Shown: positions 8,329 through 17,055 of the stretch, one piece after another
Position numbering within the stretch: position 1 is the first letter of the stretch
Layout: each line of letters opens with the position of its first letter
Assembly (NCBI RefSeq): GCF_009915765.1
Contig: NZ_JAABLQ010000003.1
Location: 1-64,000 of the forward strand
Source of the DNA: Pannonibacter sp. XCT-53
Lineage (GTDB): Bacteria; Pseudomonadota; Alphaproteobacteria; Rhizobiales; Stappiaceae
Reading direction: 5' to 3'
DNA length: 64,000 nucleotides
Notes under the pieces: generated by a model
What the model was told of the DNA's origin: nothing
The model's database searches: none
The model's input: the letters and a program-made list of their open reading frames with translations, nothing else
Program-made: the position numbers and the translations under genes

Positions 8329-9273
8329 ATGCAGCAGGACGCCTACGCCCTGGCCACCGCGCCGGGCGGCATGAGTTTCATCGTCAACCCGCTCGACCGC
8401 TGCGCCGAACGCCGTGGCGACCCGGAGTGGCTCCGCAGCCTGATGGCGCAGCCGGATGCCGCCTTCGTGGTTGCGACCGCTGGAAAGCTGGTGCTGCGCG
8501 CCGGCAGCGGCATCCGTCACAGCCGCGCCGATGCGGATCGTCTGGGGCTTGATCCGGCGGAGACGGCCTTTCTCGGGCTGGAGCCGACGGGACGCCCCCT
8601 GTTTGCCTGCACCGCCGGCCTCAGCGAGGAAGACCTGGAGATCCGGGACGGGCTGGAAGTCATCGACCTGCGGAGCCTGGCCATGCGCGGCGACCTGCCG
8701 GAGGCAGACATCGGAGCCCTCGCCCAGACCCGGGCCCTGATGCACTGGCATCTGAGCCACCGGTTCTGCTCGCGGTGCGGTCACAGGACCACACTGGCCG
8801 AGGCCGGCTATCGTCGCGACTGTCCGTCGTGTCAGGCGCAGCATTTTCCGCGCACCGACCCGGTGGTCATCATGCTCATCACCCATGGCGACAAGGTTCT
8901 GCTCGGCAGGCCGCCGCGGCTGATTGAAGGCGTCTTCACGACCCTCGCCGGGTTCATGGAGCCGGGCGAGACCGTCGAGGCAGCGGTGCGACGCGAGACC
9001 TACGAGGAATCGCGGGTGCGCGTCGGCGACGTGTCGGTCGTTCTGAACCAGCCGTGGCCCTTCCCGGCCAACCTGATGCTGGGCTGCCGCGGCACCGCGC
9101 TCACGACCGAGATCGACATCGGCCAGGACGAGCTCGAGGCCTGCCGCTGGTGCGACCGGGCGGAGGTCGAGACCATGCTGGCGGGAACGCATCCGCTCGG
9201 CCACCGGATCCCGCCGGGCATCTCGATTGCCCATCACCTGATCCTTGGCTGGCTGCGGGAAACCGCAGCGTGA
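8329..9273 (+). CDS. nudC: NAD(+) diphosphatase / NADH pyrophosphatase NudC
   Basis: Splits NAD(H) to NMN(H) and AMP; in E. coli the enzyme also removes NAD caps from RNA. The 314 residues hold an N-terminal NUDIX-like region, a zinc ribbon with Cys147, Cys150, Cys165 and Cys168, and a Nudix box at about 208-230 (GFMEPGETVEAAVRRETYEES). Next comes the NudC-specific QPWPFP at 241-246. The Nudix box ends EESRV where Gly is usual. A GAGGGAGAGA ribosome site precedes the ATG. Its stop codon overlaps the GTG start of the next gene. Confidence 0.95.
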   Translation: MQQDAYALATAPGGMSFIVNPLDRCAERRGDPEWLRSLMAQPDAAFVVATAGKLVLRAGSGIRHSRADADRLGLDPAETAFLGLEPTGRPLFACTAGLSEEDLEIRDGLEVIDLRSLAMRGDLPEADIGALAQTRALMHWHLSHRFCSRCGHRTTLAEAGYRRDCPSCQAQHFPRTDPVVIMLITHGDKVLLGRPPRLIEGVFTTLAGFMEPGETVEAAVRRETYEESRVRVGDVSVVLNQPWPFPANLMLGCRGTALTTEIDIGQDELEACRWCDRAEVETMLAGTHPLGHRIPPGISIAHHLILGWLRETAA

Positions 9274-9860
9274 CAGGCTCCAGCCGGTTCTGCGTCTATC
9301 TCACGCATCCCGAGGTCGCCATTGATCCGGCCGTGCCGGTGCCCGCGTGGGGGCTTTCGGAAACCGGACGGACACGTGCGGCGCGTGCCGCGCTTTTGCC
9401 CTGGGCCGGGGCCATCCGCCACGTGGTCTCCAGCGCCGAACGCAAGGCCATCGAGACGGCAGAGATCTTTGCCGCCGCGCACCGCTTGCCGGTGACGATC
9501 GTCGAGGCGACGCACGAAAACGACCGTTCCGCCACCGGGTTCCTGCCACCGGCGGAGTTCGAGGAGGTGGCCAGCGCCTTCTTTGCCGCACCCGGGCAGA
9601 GCGTCCGGGGATGGGAGCGGGCCATCGACGCGCAGGCGCGGATCGTCTCTGCGGTGCGACAGGTCGTTGCAAGCGCTCCGGCGGGCGCCCCGGTGCTGTT
9701 CTGCGGCCATGGCGGCGTCGGCACCCTGCTCAAGTGCCACCTGCTCGGCGTCGGGATCACCCGGCGGCATGACCAGTCGTGCGGTGGCAACTGGTACATG
9801 TTCGACCCGCTCGATCTCGAGCGGCGACAGGCGGACACGCTGGACTGGACGGCCCTGTAG
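9270..9860 (+). CDS. Histidine phosphatase-like protein lacking the RHG signature
   Basis: A 196-residue protein of the phosphoglycerate-mutase-like fold. It starts at GTG 9270, which overlaps the nudC stop (GTGA), so the two are probably translationally coupled. The usual xRHGxT is LTHPEV here: the histidine is kept but Arg and Gly are not. The second core segment FCGHGGVGTLL and the ETAEIFA helix are normal. This THPxV variant looks like a Rhizobiales subfamily rather than a mutation, judging by its intact remainder. Substrate unknown; the nudC coupling suggests nucleotide or sugar phosphate turnover. Confidence 0.82.
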   Translation: MTGSSRFCVYLTHPEVAIDPAVPVPAWGLSETGRTRAARAALLPWAGAIRHVVSSAERKAIETAEIFAAAHRLPVTIVEATHENDRSATGFLPPAEFEEVASAFFAAPGQSVRGWERAIDAQARIVSAVRQVVASAPAGAPVLFCGHGGVGTLLKCHLLGVGITRRHDQSCGGNWYMFDPLDLERRQADTLDWTAL

Positions 9861-9948
9861 CGCCGTCCACGGCTTGCAGCGCGGGGGCTCTGGCCGAATC
9901 AGCCCGTCCGGGCGACGATGCTGCCCACCTCAATTCAACGGATCCGCC

Positions 9949-11172
9949 ATGCGCCGCCCGGTTCACCTTGTCGCTGCCCTCTGCGCCCTCGTCTCGTCGC
10001 TGGCCCTGGTCGGTGCGCCCGCTCCGGCCCGGGCGGACTACGACACAGAGTTCGCCACCTTTCTGGCGCAGACGGTCATTCCTGCGGCGCGGGCCGCCGG
10101 CGTGCCCCAGTCGGTGCTTGACCGGGAACTGCGGTCGCTGACGCCGGACACCGGCCTGCCGGGTCTGGGTCGCCCCGACCGTCCGGAGGCCCCGCCCAAG
10201 GTCGATTTTCAGGCCGAGTTCCGCGCGCCGGGCGGCTACTTCAAGGAAAGCCAGTTCCGCGCCCTGGCCGGACCCGGCCGGACCCTGGCGCAGAAGCACG
10301 CGGCGACGCTGAAGGCCATCGAGGCCAGGTATGGCGTGCCCGGCCGCATCGTTCTGGCCATCTGGGCGCGCGAGACGGGCTACGGCGCGGCCCGGATCCC
10401 GCATGACGGCCTGCGCGTGGTGGCCACGCGGGCGTTCATGGGCGACCGGCGCGCGTTCTTTCTGGGCGAGACCGTTGCGGCCCTGCAGATCCTTGCCGAC
10501 GGCCACATCAGCCGCGCCGAGCTGAGAAGCTCCTGGGGCGGGGCCATGGGGCAGCCGCAGTTCCTGCCCTCGTCCTTCCTCACCTATGCGGTCGATTTCG
10601 ATGGCGACGGCAAGCGGGACATCTGGCGTTCGGTGCCGGACACGCTCGCCTCGATTGCCAATTACCTGAAGGAAAAGGGCTGGGTCGCCGGCCGGGACTG
10701 GGGGTACGAGATCGCGTTGCCGGCCTCGGTCTCCTGCACCCGCGAGGGACCGGACCGCCGGCAGCGCATCGCCGACTTCGTCGCCGAGGGCGTGACGCGG
10801 GCGAGCGGCAGACCGTTCCCGGAGCGCGAGCTGGCGCGCGAGGCCAACCTGCTGCTGCCGGCCGGCCGCCTGGGTCCGGCCTTCCTCGCCACCGAGAACT
10901 TCTATGTGCTGAAGGCCTACAACGAGAGCGACGTCTATGCGCTGTTCGTCGGTCATCTGGCGGACCGGTATGGCTCGGATGCGGGCTTCGTCGGCCGCTG
11001 GCAGGACACCCCGCACCTGTCTCGCGGCGCGGTGCGCGACCTGCAGCTGAAGATGGAGAAGGCCGGCTACGACGTCGGCGGTGCCGATGGCCTGATCGGC
11101 TTCAAGACCCGCCGCTCCCTGGGCATGGTCCAGGAGCAGGCCGGGCGCACGGCGACCTGCTGGCTCGATTGA
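9949..11172 (+). CDS. Lytic murein transglycosylase, MltB/SLT_2 family, with peptidoglycan-binding domain
   Basis: Cleaves peptidoglycan glycan strands with formation of 1,6-anhydro-muramyl ends. The 407-residue precursor has a Sec signal peptide with an ARADY-type cleavage site near residue 29. The SLT_2 domain follows, with the catalytic Glu142 in IWARETGYG and the GAMGQPQFLPSSF substrate-groove motif. A C-terminal PG_binding_1 module (about residues 350-400, LSRGAVRDLQLKMEKAGYDVGGADGLIG) follows. The ATG at 9949 fits the signal peptide. It is followed convergently by yejF after 45 bp. No lipobox is seen, so it is probably a soluble periplasmic enzyme. Confidence 0.93.
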   Translation: MRRPVHLVAALCALVSSLALVGAPAPARADYDTEFATFLAQTVIPAARAAGVPQSVLDRELRSLTPDTGLPGLGRPDRPEAPPKVDFQAEFRAPGGYFKESQFRALAGPGRTLAQKHAATLKAIEARYGVPGRIVLAIWARETGYGAARIPHDGLRVVATRAFMGDRRAFFLGETVAALQILADGHISRAELRSSWGGAMGQPQFLPSSFLTYAVDFDGDGKRDIWRSVPDTLASIANYLKEKGWVAGRDWGYEIALPASVSCTREGPDRRQRIADFVAEGVTRASGRPFPERELAREANLLLPAGRLGPAFLATENFYVLKAYNESDVYALFVGHLADRYGSDAGFVGRWQDTPHLSRGAVRDLQLKMEKAGYDVGGADGLIGFKTRRSLGMVQEQAGRTATCWLD

Positions 11173-11217
11173 GCAGAGCGGCCTGACCGGTCCAGACCGG
11201 CGCGGCGGCCGGGACGC

Positions 11218-12867
11218 CTACTGGCTGACGACGCCGGTGTCGGCGGTCTCGAGATGGAAGGCTGCCGACAGCAGGGCGCGGGTGTAATCCGTCTGCGGTG
11301 CCTCGAAAACCCGGCGGGCCGGGCCGGCCTCGACGACTTTGCCCTGGCGCATGACGATGATGTCGTTGGCCAGCGCCCGCACGACCTTCAGGTCATGCGA
11401 GATGAAGAGGTAGGTCAGCCTGTGCCGCTGTTGCAGCTCGCGCAGGAGGTCGACCACCTGGGCCTGCACGCTCATGTCGAGGGCGGAGGTCGGTTCGTCC
11501 AGCATGACGAACTTCGGTTCGAGCACCAGCGCCCGGGCAATCGAGATGCGCTGGCGCTGTCCGCCCGAGAATTCATGCGGGTACCGGAACCGGGTGGCGG
11601 CATCCAGCCCGACTTCCGCCAGGGCAGTGGCCACCTTGCGGTCGCGCTCCTCCGGGGTGAGGCGCGGATGATGCACCTGCAGCCCCTCGCCGACGATGTC
11701 CGCCACGGACATGCGGGGGCTGAGCGCCCCGAAGGGATCCTGGAACACGATCTGCATGTCGCGCCGCAGCGGCCGCATCTCTTTCCACGAGTAGCGGGAA
11801 ATGTCCTGGCCGCGGAACGCGATCTGGCCGGTCGAAGAGATCATGCGCAGGATCGCCAGCCCCAGTGTCGTCTTGCCGGAGCCGCTCTCGCCGACGATGC
11901 CGAGCGTCTGGCCCTCGCGGAGGGTCAGATCGATGCCGTCGACCGCCTTGATGTGGGAGACGGTCCGGCGCATGAGACCGCGCTTGACCGGAAACCAGAC
12001 CTTGAGATCACGGGTCTCGACAACAGCAGGGCGGGACAGGTCCTCGACCGGCGGCTGACCCTTCGGCTCTGCCGCCAGCAGATGCTGCGTGTAGGCATGA
12101 CGCGGCCGGCTGAAGACCTCGGCGACAGGCCCGGCCTCGACGATCTCGCCCCTGGTCATGACGCAGACCCGGTCGGCGATCTTGCGGACGATGCCGAGGT
12201 CATGGGTGATGAACAGCATCGCCATGCCGCGCGCCTGCTGCAGGTCCTTCAGCAGCTTGAGGATCTGGGCCTGAACCGTCACGTCCAGTGCCGTCGTCGG
12301 CTCGTCGGCGATGAGGAGGTCGGGCTCGTTGGCGAGTGCCATGGCGATCATCACCCGCTGGCGCTGACCACCGGAGAGCTGGTGCGGATAGGACCCCAGC
12401 CGGGTTTCGGGATCGCGGATGCCGACCTGGGTCAGAAGCTCGATCACCCGGGCACGGGCCGCCGTCTCGCCCAGGCCGCGGTGCACGCGCAGGATCTCCG
12501 AGATCTGCCGCTCGACCGAATGCAGCGGATTGAGCGAGGTCATCGGCTCCTGAAAGATCATCGAGATGTCGTTGCCGCGCAGCTTGCGCATGGCATCCTC
12601 GGAAGCGCCGACCAGCTCCTGGCCCTTGAAACGGATCGTGCCACCGGGGTGTGATGCGGTCGGATAGGGCAGCAGCTTGAGCACGGAGAGGGCCGTGACG
12701 GACTTGCCCGATCCGCTTTCTCCCACGACGGCCAGCGTCTCGCCGGGATGGATGTCGAAGCTGATGCGATTGACGGCCAACGACTGCTGTCCGCCCTGGG
12801 TGAAGGCGACGGAAAGATCCCGGACGGACAGGAGCGAGGATGCAGGGGCGTCAGTCATGTCGGTCAT
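11218..12867 (-). CDS. yejF: Peptide ABC transporter ATP-binding protein (two fused ATPase domains)
   Basis: Energises the YejABEF-type importer for peptides such as microcin C. The 549 residues contain two complete ABC domains. Each has a Walker A (GESGSGKSVT near residue 50; GESGSGKTTLG in the second half), an LSGGQRQR or FSGGQRQR signature, and a Walker B (LLIADEPTTALD; FVMLDEPTSALD). The ATG at 12867 was chosen for the GAGG 6 bases upstream. A GTG four codons earlier overlaps the yejE stop and an ATG three codons later is also possible. Last gene of a five-gene operon. Confidence 0.94.
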   Translation of the reverse strand: MTDMTDAPASSLLSVRDLSVAFTQGGQQSLAVNRISFDIHPGETLAVVGESGSGKSVTALSVLKLLPYPTASHPGGTIRFKGQELVGASEDAMRKLRGNDISMIFQEPMTSLNPLHSVERQISEILRVHRGLGETAARARVIELLTQVGIRDPETRLGSYPHQLSGGQRQRVMIAMALANEPDLLIADEPTTALDVTVQAQILKLLKDLQQARGMAMLFITHDLGIVRKIADRVCVMTRGEIVEAGPVAEVFSRPRHAYTQHLLAAEPKGQPPVEDLSRPAVVETRDLKVWFPVKRGLMRRTVSHIKAVDGIDLTLREGQTLGIVGESGSGKTTLGLAILRMISSTGQIAFRGQDISRYSWKEMRPLRRDMQIVFQDPFGALSPRMSVADIVGEGLQVHHPRLTPEERDRKVATALAEVGLDAATRFRYPHEFSGGQRQRISIARALVLEPKFVMLDEPTSALDMSVQAQVVDLLRELQQRHRLTYLFISHDLKVVRALANDIIVMRQGKVVEAGPARRVFEAPQTDYTRALLSAAFHLETADTGVVSQ

Positions 12868-12875
12868 GGGTGTCC

Positions 12876-14024
12876 TCACGCAAAGGTCTTGCGCGGATCG
12901 AAGGCGTCACGGACAGCCTCGCCGATGAAGATCAGAAGGCTCAGCATGGTCGAAACGACGATGAAGCCGGTGATGGCGATCCAGGGGGCCTGCAGGTTGT
13001 TCTTGCCCTGGGCCAGCAGCTCGCCCAGCGAGGCCGATCCCGGCGGCAGTCCGAAGCCGAGGAAGTCGAGCGCCGTGAGCGTGGAGATCGAGCCGTTCAG
13101 GATGAAAGGCATGAAGGTCAGCGTTGCCACCATGGCATTCGGCAGCAGGTGCCGCCACATGATCACCGGGTTGGACACGCCGAGCGCGCGGGCCGCAGCG
13201 ATGTACTCGAAATTGCGCCCCCGCAGGAACTCGGCCCGCACGACGCCGACCAGCGCCACCCAGGAAAAGGCAAGCAGGATCCAGAACAGGGTCCAGAATC
13301 CGGGCACCAGCACCGACGAGATGATGAGGATCAGGTAGAGCTGGGGAATGCCGGTCCAGATCTCGATGAAGCGCTGGAACAGGAGATCGACCCAGCCGCC
13401 GTAATAGCCCTGCACGGCACCGGCGGCGATGCCGATCACCGACGAGGCAACCGTCAGCGCGAGGCCGAACAGCACCGAGATGCGGAAGCCGTAGATGAGC
13501 CGTGCGAGGATGTCCCGGCCCTGGTCGTCGGTGCCGAGCCAGTTCCAGTTGCCCATGACGCAATTGGGATCTTCCGCGCCCAGCGGATAGCGGGCGCAGC
13601 GCTCCTCCTTGGTCATCTGCCAGGAGGGCGGGGCCGGCGCCGGCACCGGAATGTCCTTGTTCACCGTGCGATAGGAGTAGCGCACCGGCGGCCACAGCAT
13701 CCAGCCGTCGGCCTCGATCTGCTCCTGGATGAAGGGATCGCGGTAGTCCGTGACCGCAAGGAAGCCGCCGAATTTCTCCTCCGGATAGTCGACCAGCACC
13801 GGTACCAGCAGCTCGCCCTTGTAGGAGACGAGGATTGGCCGGTCATTGGTGATCAATTCGGCAACCAGCGACAGGCCGAACAGAACCAGGAAGATCCAGA
13901 AGGACCAGTAGCCGCGGCGGTTGGCCTTGAAATTGGCCAGGCGGCGCAGGTTCAGCGGCGACAGGCGGCGCTTCGCCGGCAACTCGGGCTGCGCGGTCTG
14001 CGGCGTGGCGAGCGGTGCCGTCAT
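12876..14024 (-). CDS. yejE: Peptide ABC transporter permease
   Basis: A 382-residue inner-membrane permease of the oligopeptide (OppC-like) class. One helix near residue 40 is followed by a ~110-residue periplasmic loop typical of YejE, then five helices. The coupling motif for the ATPase is EYIAAARALGVSNPVIMWRH. GGGAGG precedes the ATG at 14024, and the yejB stop lies 1 base upstream. With yejB it forms the channel for the two YejA-like binding proteins encoded upstream. Confidence 0.93.
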   Translation of the reverse strand: MTAPLATPQTAQPELPAKRRLSPLNLRRLANFKANRRGYWSFWIFLVLFGLSLVAELITNDRPILVSYKGELLVPVLVDYPEEKFGGFLAVTDYRDPFIQEQIEADGWMLWPPVRYSYRTVNKDIPVPAPAPPSWQMTKEERCARYPLGAEDPNCVMGNWNWLGTDDQGRDILARLIYGFRISVLFGLALTVASSVIGIAAGAVQGYYGGWVDLLFQRFIEIWTGIPQLYLILIISSVLVPGFWTLFWILLAFSWVALVGVVRAEFLRGRNFEYIAAARALGVSNPVIMWRHLLPNAMVATLTFMPFILNGSISTLTALDFLGFGLPPGSASLGELLAQGKNNLQAPWIAITGFIVVSTMLSLLIFIGEAVRDAFDPRKTFA

Positions 14025-14025
14025 C

Positions 14026-15135
14026 TCAGACCTCCCGACTTTCAAAATCGATGCGGGGATCGATCCAGGTGTACATGAGGTCGGAGAGCAGGTTCACGAG
14101 CAGGCCGAGCAGGGAGAAGATGTACAGCGTTGCAAACACGACCGCGTAGTCGCGGTTGATGACGGACTCGAAGCCGAGCAGCCCCAGACCGTCGAGCGAG
14201 AAGATGGTTTCGATCAGCAGCGCGCCCGCGAAGAAGGCCGAGATGAAGGCGCCCGGAAACCCGGCGATCACGATCAGCATGGCATTGCGGAACACATGCC
14301 CGTAGAGGACCTGGCGGTCGGTCAGGCCCTTGGCGCGGGCCGTGATGACATACTGCTTGCGGATTTCCTCCAGGAACGAGTTCTTGGTCAGCAGTGTCGT
14401 GGTGGCGAAGGCGGAGAGGGCCATGGCCACCAGCGGCAGGGTCATGTGCCAGATGTAGTCGACGATGCGCTCCGGCCACGAGAGCTGGGCCCAGTTGTCG
14501 GAGGCAAGGCCGCGCAGCGGGAACCAGTCGAGGAACGAGCCGCCGGCGAAGAACACGATCAGCATCACGGCGAACAGGAAGCTCGGGATGGCATAGGCGA
14601 CGATGATGATGCCGGATGTCCAGACATCGAAGGGCGTGCCTTCCCGCACCGCCTTGCGGATGCCGAGGGGGATCGAGATGGCATAGGAAATCAGCATCAT
14701 CCAGAGCCCCAGCGACACCGAGACCGGCAGCTTCTCGATGATGAGATCAAGGATCGAGATGTCGCGGAAGTAGCTCTCGCCGAAGTCGAAGCGGGCATAG
14801 TTCCAGAGCATGGTCAGGAACCGCTCGAGCGGCGGCTTGTCGAACCCGAACTGGACCTCGAGCTGGCGGATGAATTCGGGATCCAGCCCCTGTGCGCCAC
14901 GGTACTTGGAGGTGTTCACGTCGCCGGGGGTTGCCTGCGCCTCGCCCGTCCCGCCGAAGTCGGAGCCGCCGCCGCTGATCCGCGAGGTGGCCGACACATC
15001 GTTGCCCTGAAGCTGGGCGATGACCCGCTCGACCGGGCCGCCCGGCGCAAACTGGATGATGATGAAATTGATCGCCATGATCCCGACGAGGGTCGGGATC
15101 ATGAGCAGAAGGCGGCGGAGGATGTAGGCGCCCAT
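14026..15135 (-). CDS. yejB: Peptide ABC transporter permease
   Basis: A 369-residue permease of the OppB type and partner of YejE. The N-terminal helix (YILRRLLLMIPTLVGIMAINF) is followed by a long periplasmic segment and five helices. The EAA-type loop reads QYVITARAKGLTDRQVLYGHVFRNAM near residue 262. It is 30 bp downstream of the second yejA and almost touches yejE, so all are in one operon. Confidence 0.94.
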   Translation of the reverse strand: MGAYILRRLLLMIPTLVGIMAINFIIIQFAPGGPVERVIAQLQGNDVSATSRISGGGSDFGGTGEAQATPGDVNTSKYRGAQGLDPEFIRQLEVQFGFDKPPLERFLTMLWNYARFDFGESYFRDISILDLIIEKLPVSVSLGLWMMLISYAISIPLGIRKAVREGTPFDVWTSGIIIVAYAIPSFLFAVMLIVFFAGGSFLDWFPLRGLASDNWAQLSWPERIVDYIWHMTLPLVAMALSAFATTTLLTKNSFLEEIRKQYVITARAKGLTDRQVLYGHVFRNAMLIVIAGFPGAFISAFFAGALLIETIFSLDGLGLLGFESVINRDYAVVFATLYIFSLLGLLVNLLSDLMYTWIDPRIDFESREV

Positions 15136-15165
15136 GTCTTCGGTGTGATCCTTGTCGCGCAGGCC

Positions 15166-17055
15166 TCAGCCTGCCATGCCGATCCTGGCTGCCCTGTCCG
15201 TGTCGAACCACCAGGTGGTCTCGACCGGGAAGTCGTAGAACGGCGGTTTCTCCGGATAGCCGAAGACGTCCCAGATGGCCACCGAGTGATATGGCTTGTT
15301 CCACTGGGGGATCCAGTAGTGCCCCGCACGCAGGACACGGTCAAGCGCGCGGGCGGCGATCACCATGTCCTGGCGCGTGCTGGCCGCCAGCGCCTTGTCG
15401 ATCAGCGCATCCACGACAGGATCCTTGATCCCCGACAGGTTGCGGCTGCCGGGGCGGTCGGCCGACTGGCTGCTCCAGAAGTCGCGCGTCTCGTCGCTCA
15501 GCGTGGCCGAGAGGGAGAAGCGCCGTCCGGTCACCTCGAAGTCGAAGTCATTCTCGCGCGACTGGTATTGCGCCGGATCGACGATCCGCGATGTCGCCTC
15601 GATGCCGAGGCGCTTGAAGTTGGTGATGAGGGGCTGCACCACCCGGTCGAAGGCGATCGAGTCGTCAAGGAACTCGATGGTGAAGGGCTTGCCGTCGAGC
15701 CCGTAGAGCACCCCTTCGCGGCGTTCGAGACCGGCGTCGGCGAGCAGCTGGGCCGCCTGGCGCAGCAGGCTCCGGTCGTTGCCCGATCCGTCGGAGACCG
15801 GCGCAAGCGCCGGCTCGCCGAAAACCTCGGCCGGCAACCGGTTCCGGAAGGGTTCGAGCAACGCCAGCTCGGCGGCGTCCGGAAGCCCGGTGGCCATCAT
15901 GTCCGAGTTCTGGAAGAAGGACTGGGTCCGCCGGTACATGCCGTAGAACAGGTTCTGGTTCGACCACTCGAAGTCGAAGGCAAAGCCGAGCGCGCGCCGC
16001 ACCCGCGGGTCGGCGAATTTCGGCAGCCGGGCGTTGAAGAACCAGCCCTGCGCGCCGCTCGGCCGGTTGTCCGGGATCTCCTTCTTCAGCACCTTGCCCT
16101 CGGTGACCGCCGGAAAGGTGTATTCGGTGTTCCAGGTCTTGGAGGTGAATTCCTCGTGGAACGTGAGCAGGCCCTTCTTGAAGGCCTCGAACGTGACCTG
16201 GCGCTCGCGGAAGAATTCCAGGCGGATCACGTCAAAATTGTTCTGACCGCGCGACACCGGCAGATCCTGGGCCCACCAGTCGGTCACCCGGTGATACTCC
16301 ACGAAGCGGCCGACCTCATGCGCGCCGACCTTGTAGGGACCGGAGGAGAGCGGCGGTGTCAGGGTGGACTGGGTGAAGTCGTAGGCGCTGTAGTAGCGGC
16401 GGGAAAAGATCGGCAGGCCGGCGACGATCAACGGCAGCTGGCGCGTCTGCTTGCCGGAGAACAGGACCTCGACACGCGCCTCGTCCAGCGCGCGGGCCTC
16501 GGTGAACTCCTGGATCGCCTGGCTGATCTGGGGATGGCCCGACGCCTTGAGCAGGTTGAGGCTGAAGGCCACATCGTCTGCCGTCAGCCTGGAGCCGTCA
16601 TGGAAGCGCGCTTCCGGCCGCAGGTGGAAGATGTAGCTGTTGCCGTCCGCCGCAATCTCGACGCCCGCCGCAACCAGCCCGTAGATCGCATCCGGCTCGT
16701 CGAGCGCACGCACCATCAGGCTGTCGAAGCACATCTCCATTCGCGGCGGCGCATCGCCCTTGAGAATGAAGGTGTTGAACGTGTTGAAGGTCTGCGGGTT
16801 CTGGTTGTAGGCCCAGCTTGGCGCGGAGAAGGAGATCCGCCCGCCCTTGGGAGCGTCCCTGCGGACATACTCGAACGCCTCGAAGCCGGGCGCGTACTTC
16901 AGCTCGCCGAACACCGACAGCCCGTGCCGCAACGCAGGCTGCGCGCGTGCGGCGCCGGAGGTGCCGAAGGCGCCGAGCGGCAGGGTCGCTGCCGCCGCCG
17001 CTGCGGCCGACAGCCTGAGAAGCGTGCGCCGGGTCGGCTGGAGATGGTCGGTCAT
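15166..17055 (-). CDS. yejA: ABC transporter substrate-binding protein, YejA-like, Tat-type signal (second copy)
   Basis: A 629-residue periplasmic solute-binding protein of family 5 (SBP_bac_5). It begins MTDHLQPTRRTLLRLSAAA, whose TRRTLLRLS fits a twin-arginine (Tat) signal, with AARAQ cleavage near residue 37. The mature part has HGLSVFGELKYAPGFEAFEYV...PKGG, the characteristic YejA start. ATG 17055 overlaps the stop of the upstream binding-protein gene (ATGA), so it is translationally coupled. It is clearly paralogous to its neighbour but diverged, and its probable export route differs. Confidence 0.9.
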   Translation of the reverse strand: MTDHLQPTRRTLLRLSAAAAAAATLPLGAFGTSGAARAQPALRHGLSVFGELKYAPGFEAFEYVRRDAPKGGRISFSAPSWAYNQNPQTFNTFNTFILKGDAPPRMEMCFDSLMVRALDEPDAIYGLVAAGVEIAADGNSYIFHLRPEARFHDGSRLTADDVAFSLNLLKASGHPQISQAIQEFTEARALDEARVEVLFSGKQTRQLPLIVAGLPIFSRRYYSAYDFTQSTLTPPLSSGPYKVGAHEVGRFVEYHRVTDWWAQDLPVSRGQNNFDVIRLEFFRERQVTFEAFKKGLLTFHEEFTSKTWNTEYTFPAVTEGKVLKKEIPDNRPSGAQGWFFNARLPKFADPRVRRALGFAFDFEWSNQNLFYGMYRRTQSFFQNSDMMATGLPDAAELALLEPFRNRLPAEVFGEPALAPVSDGSGNDRSLLRQAAQLLADAGLERREGVLYGLDGKPFTIEFLDDSIAFDRVVQPLITNFKRLGIEATSRIVDPAQYQSRENDFDFEVTGRRFSLSATLSDETRDFWSSQSADRPGSRNLSGIKDPVVDALIDKALAASTRQDMVIAARALDRVLRAGHYWIPQWNKPYHSVAIWDVFGYPEKPPFYDFPVETTWWFDTDRAARIGMAG

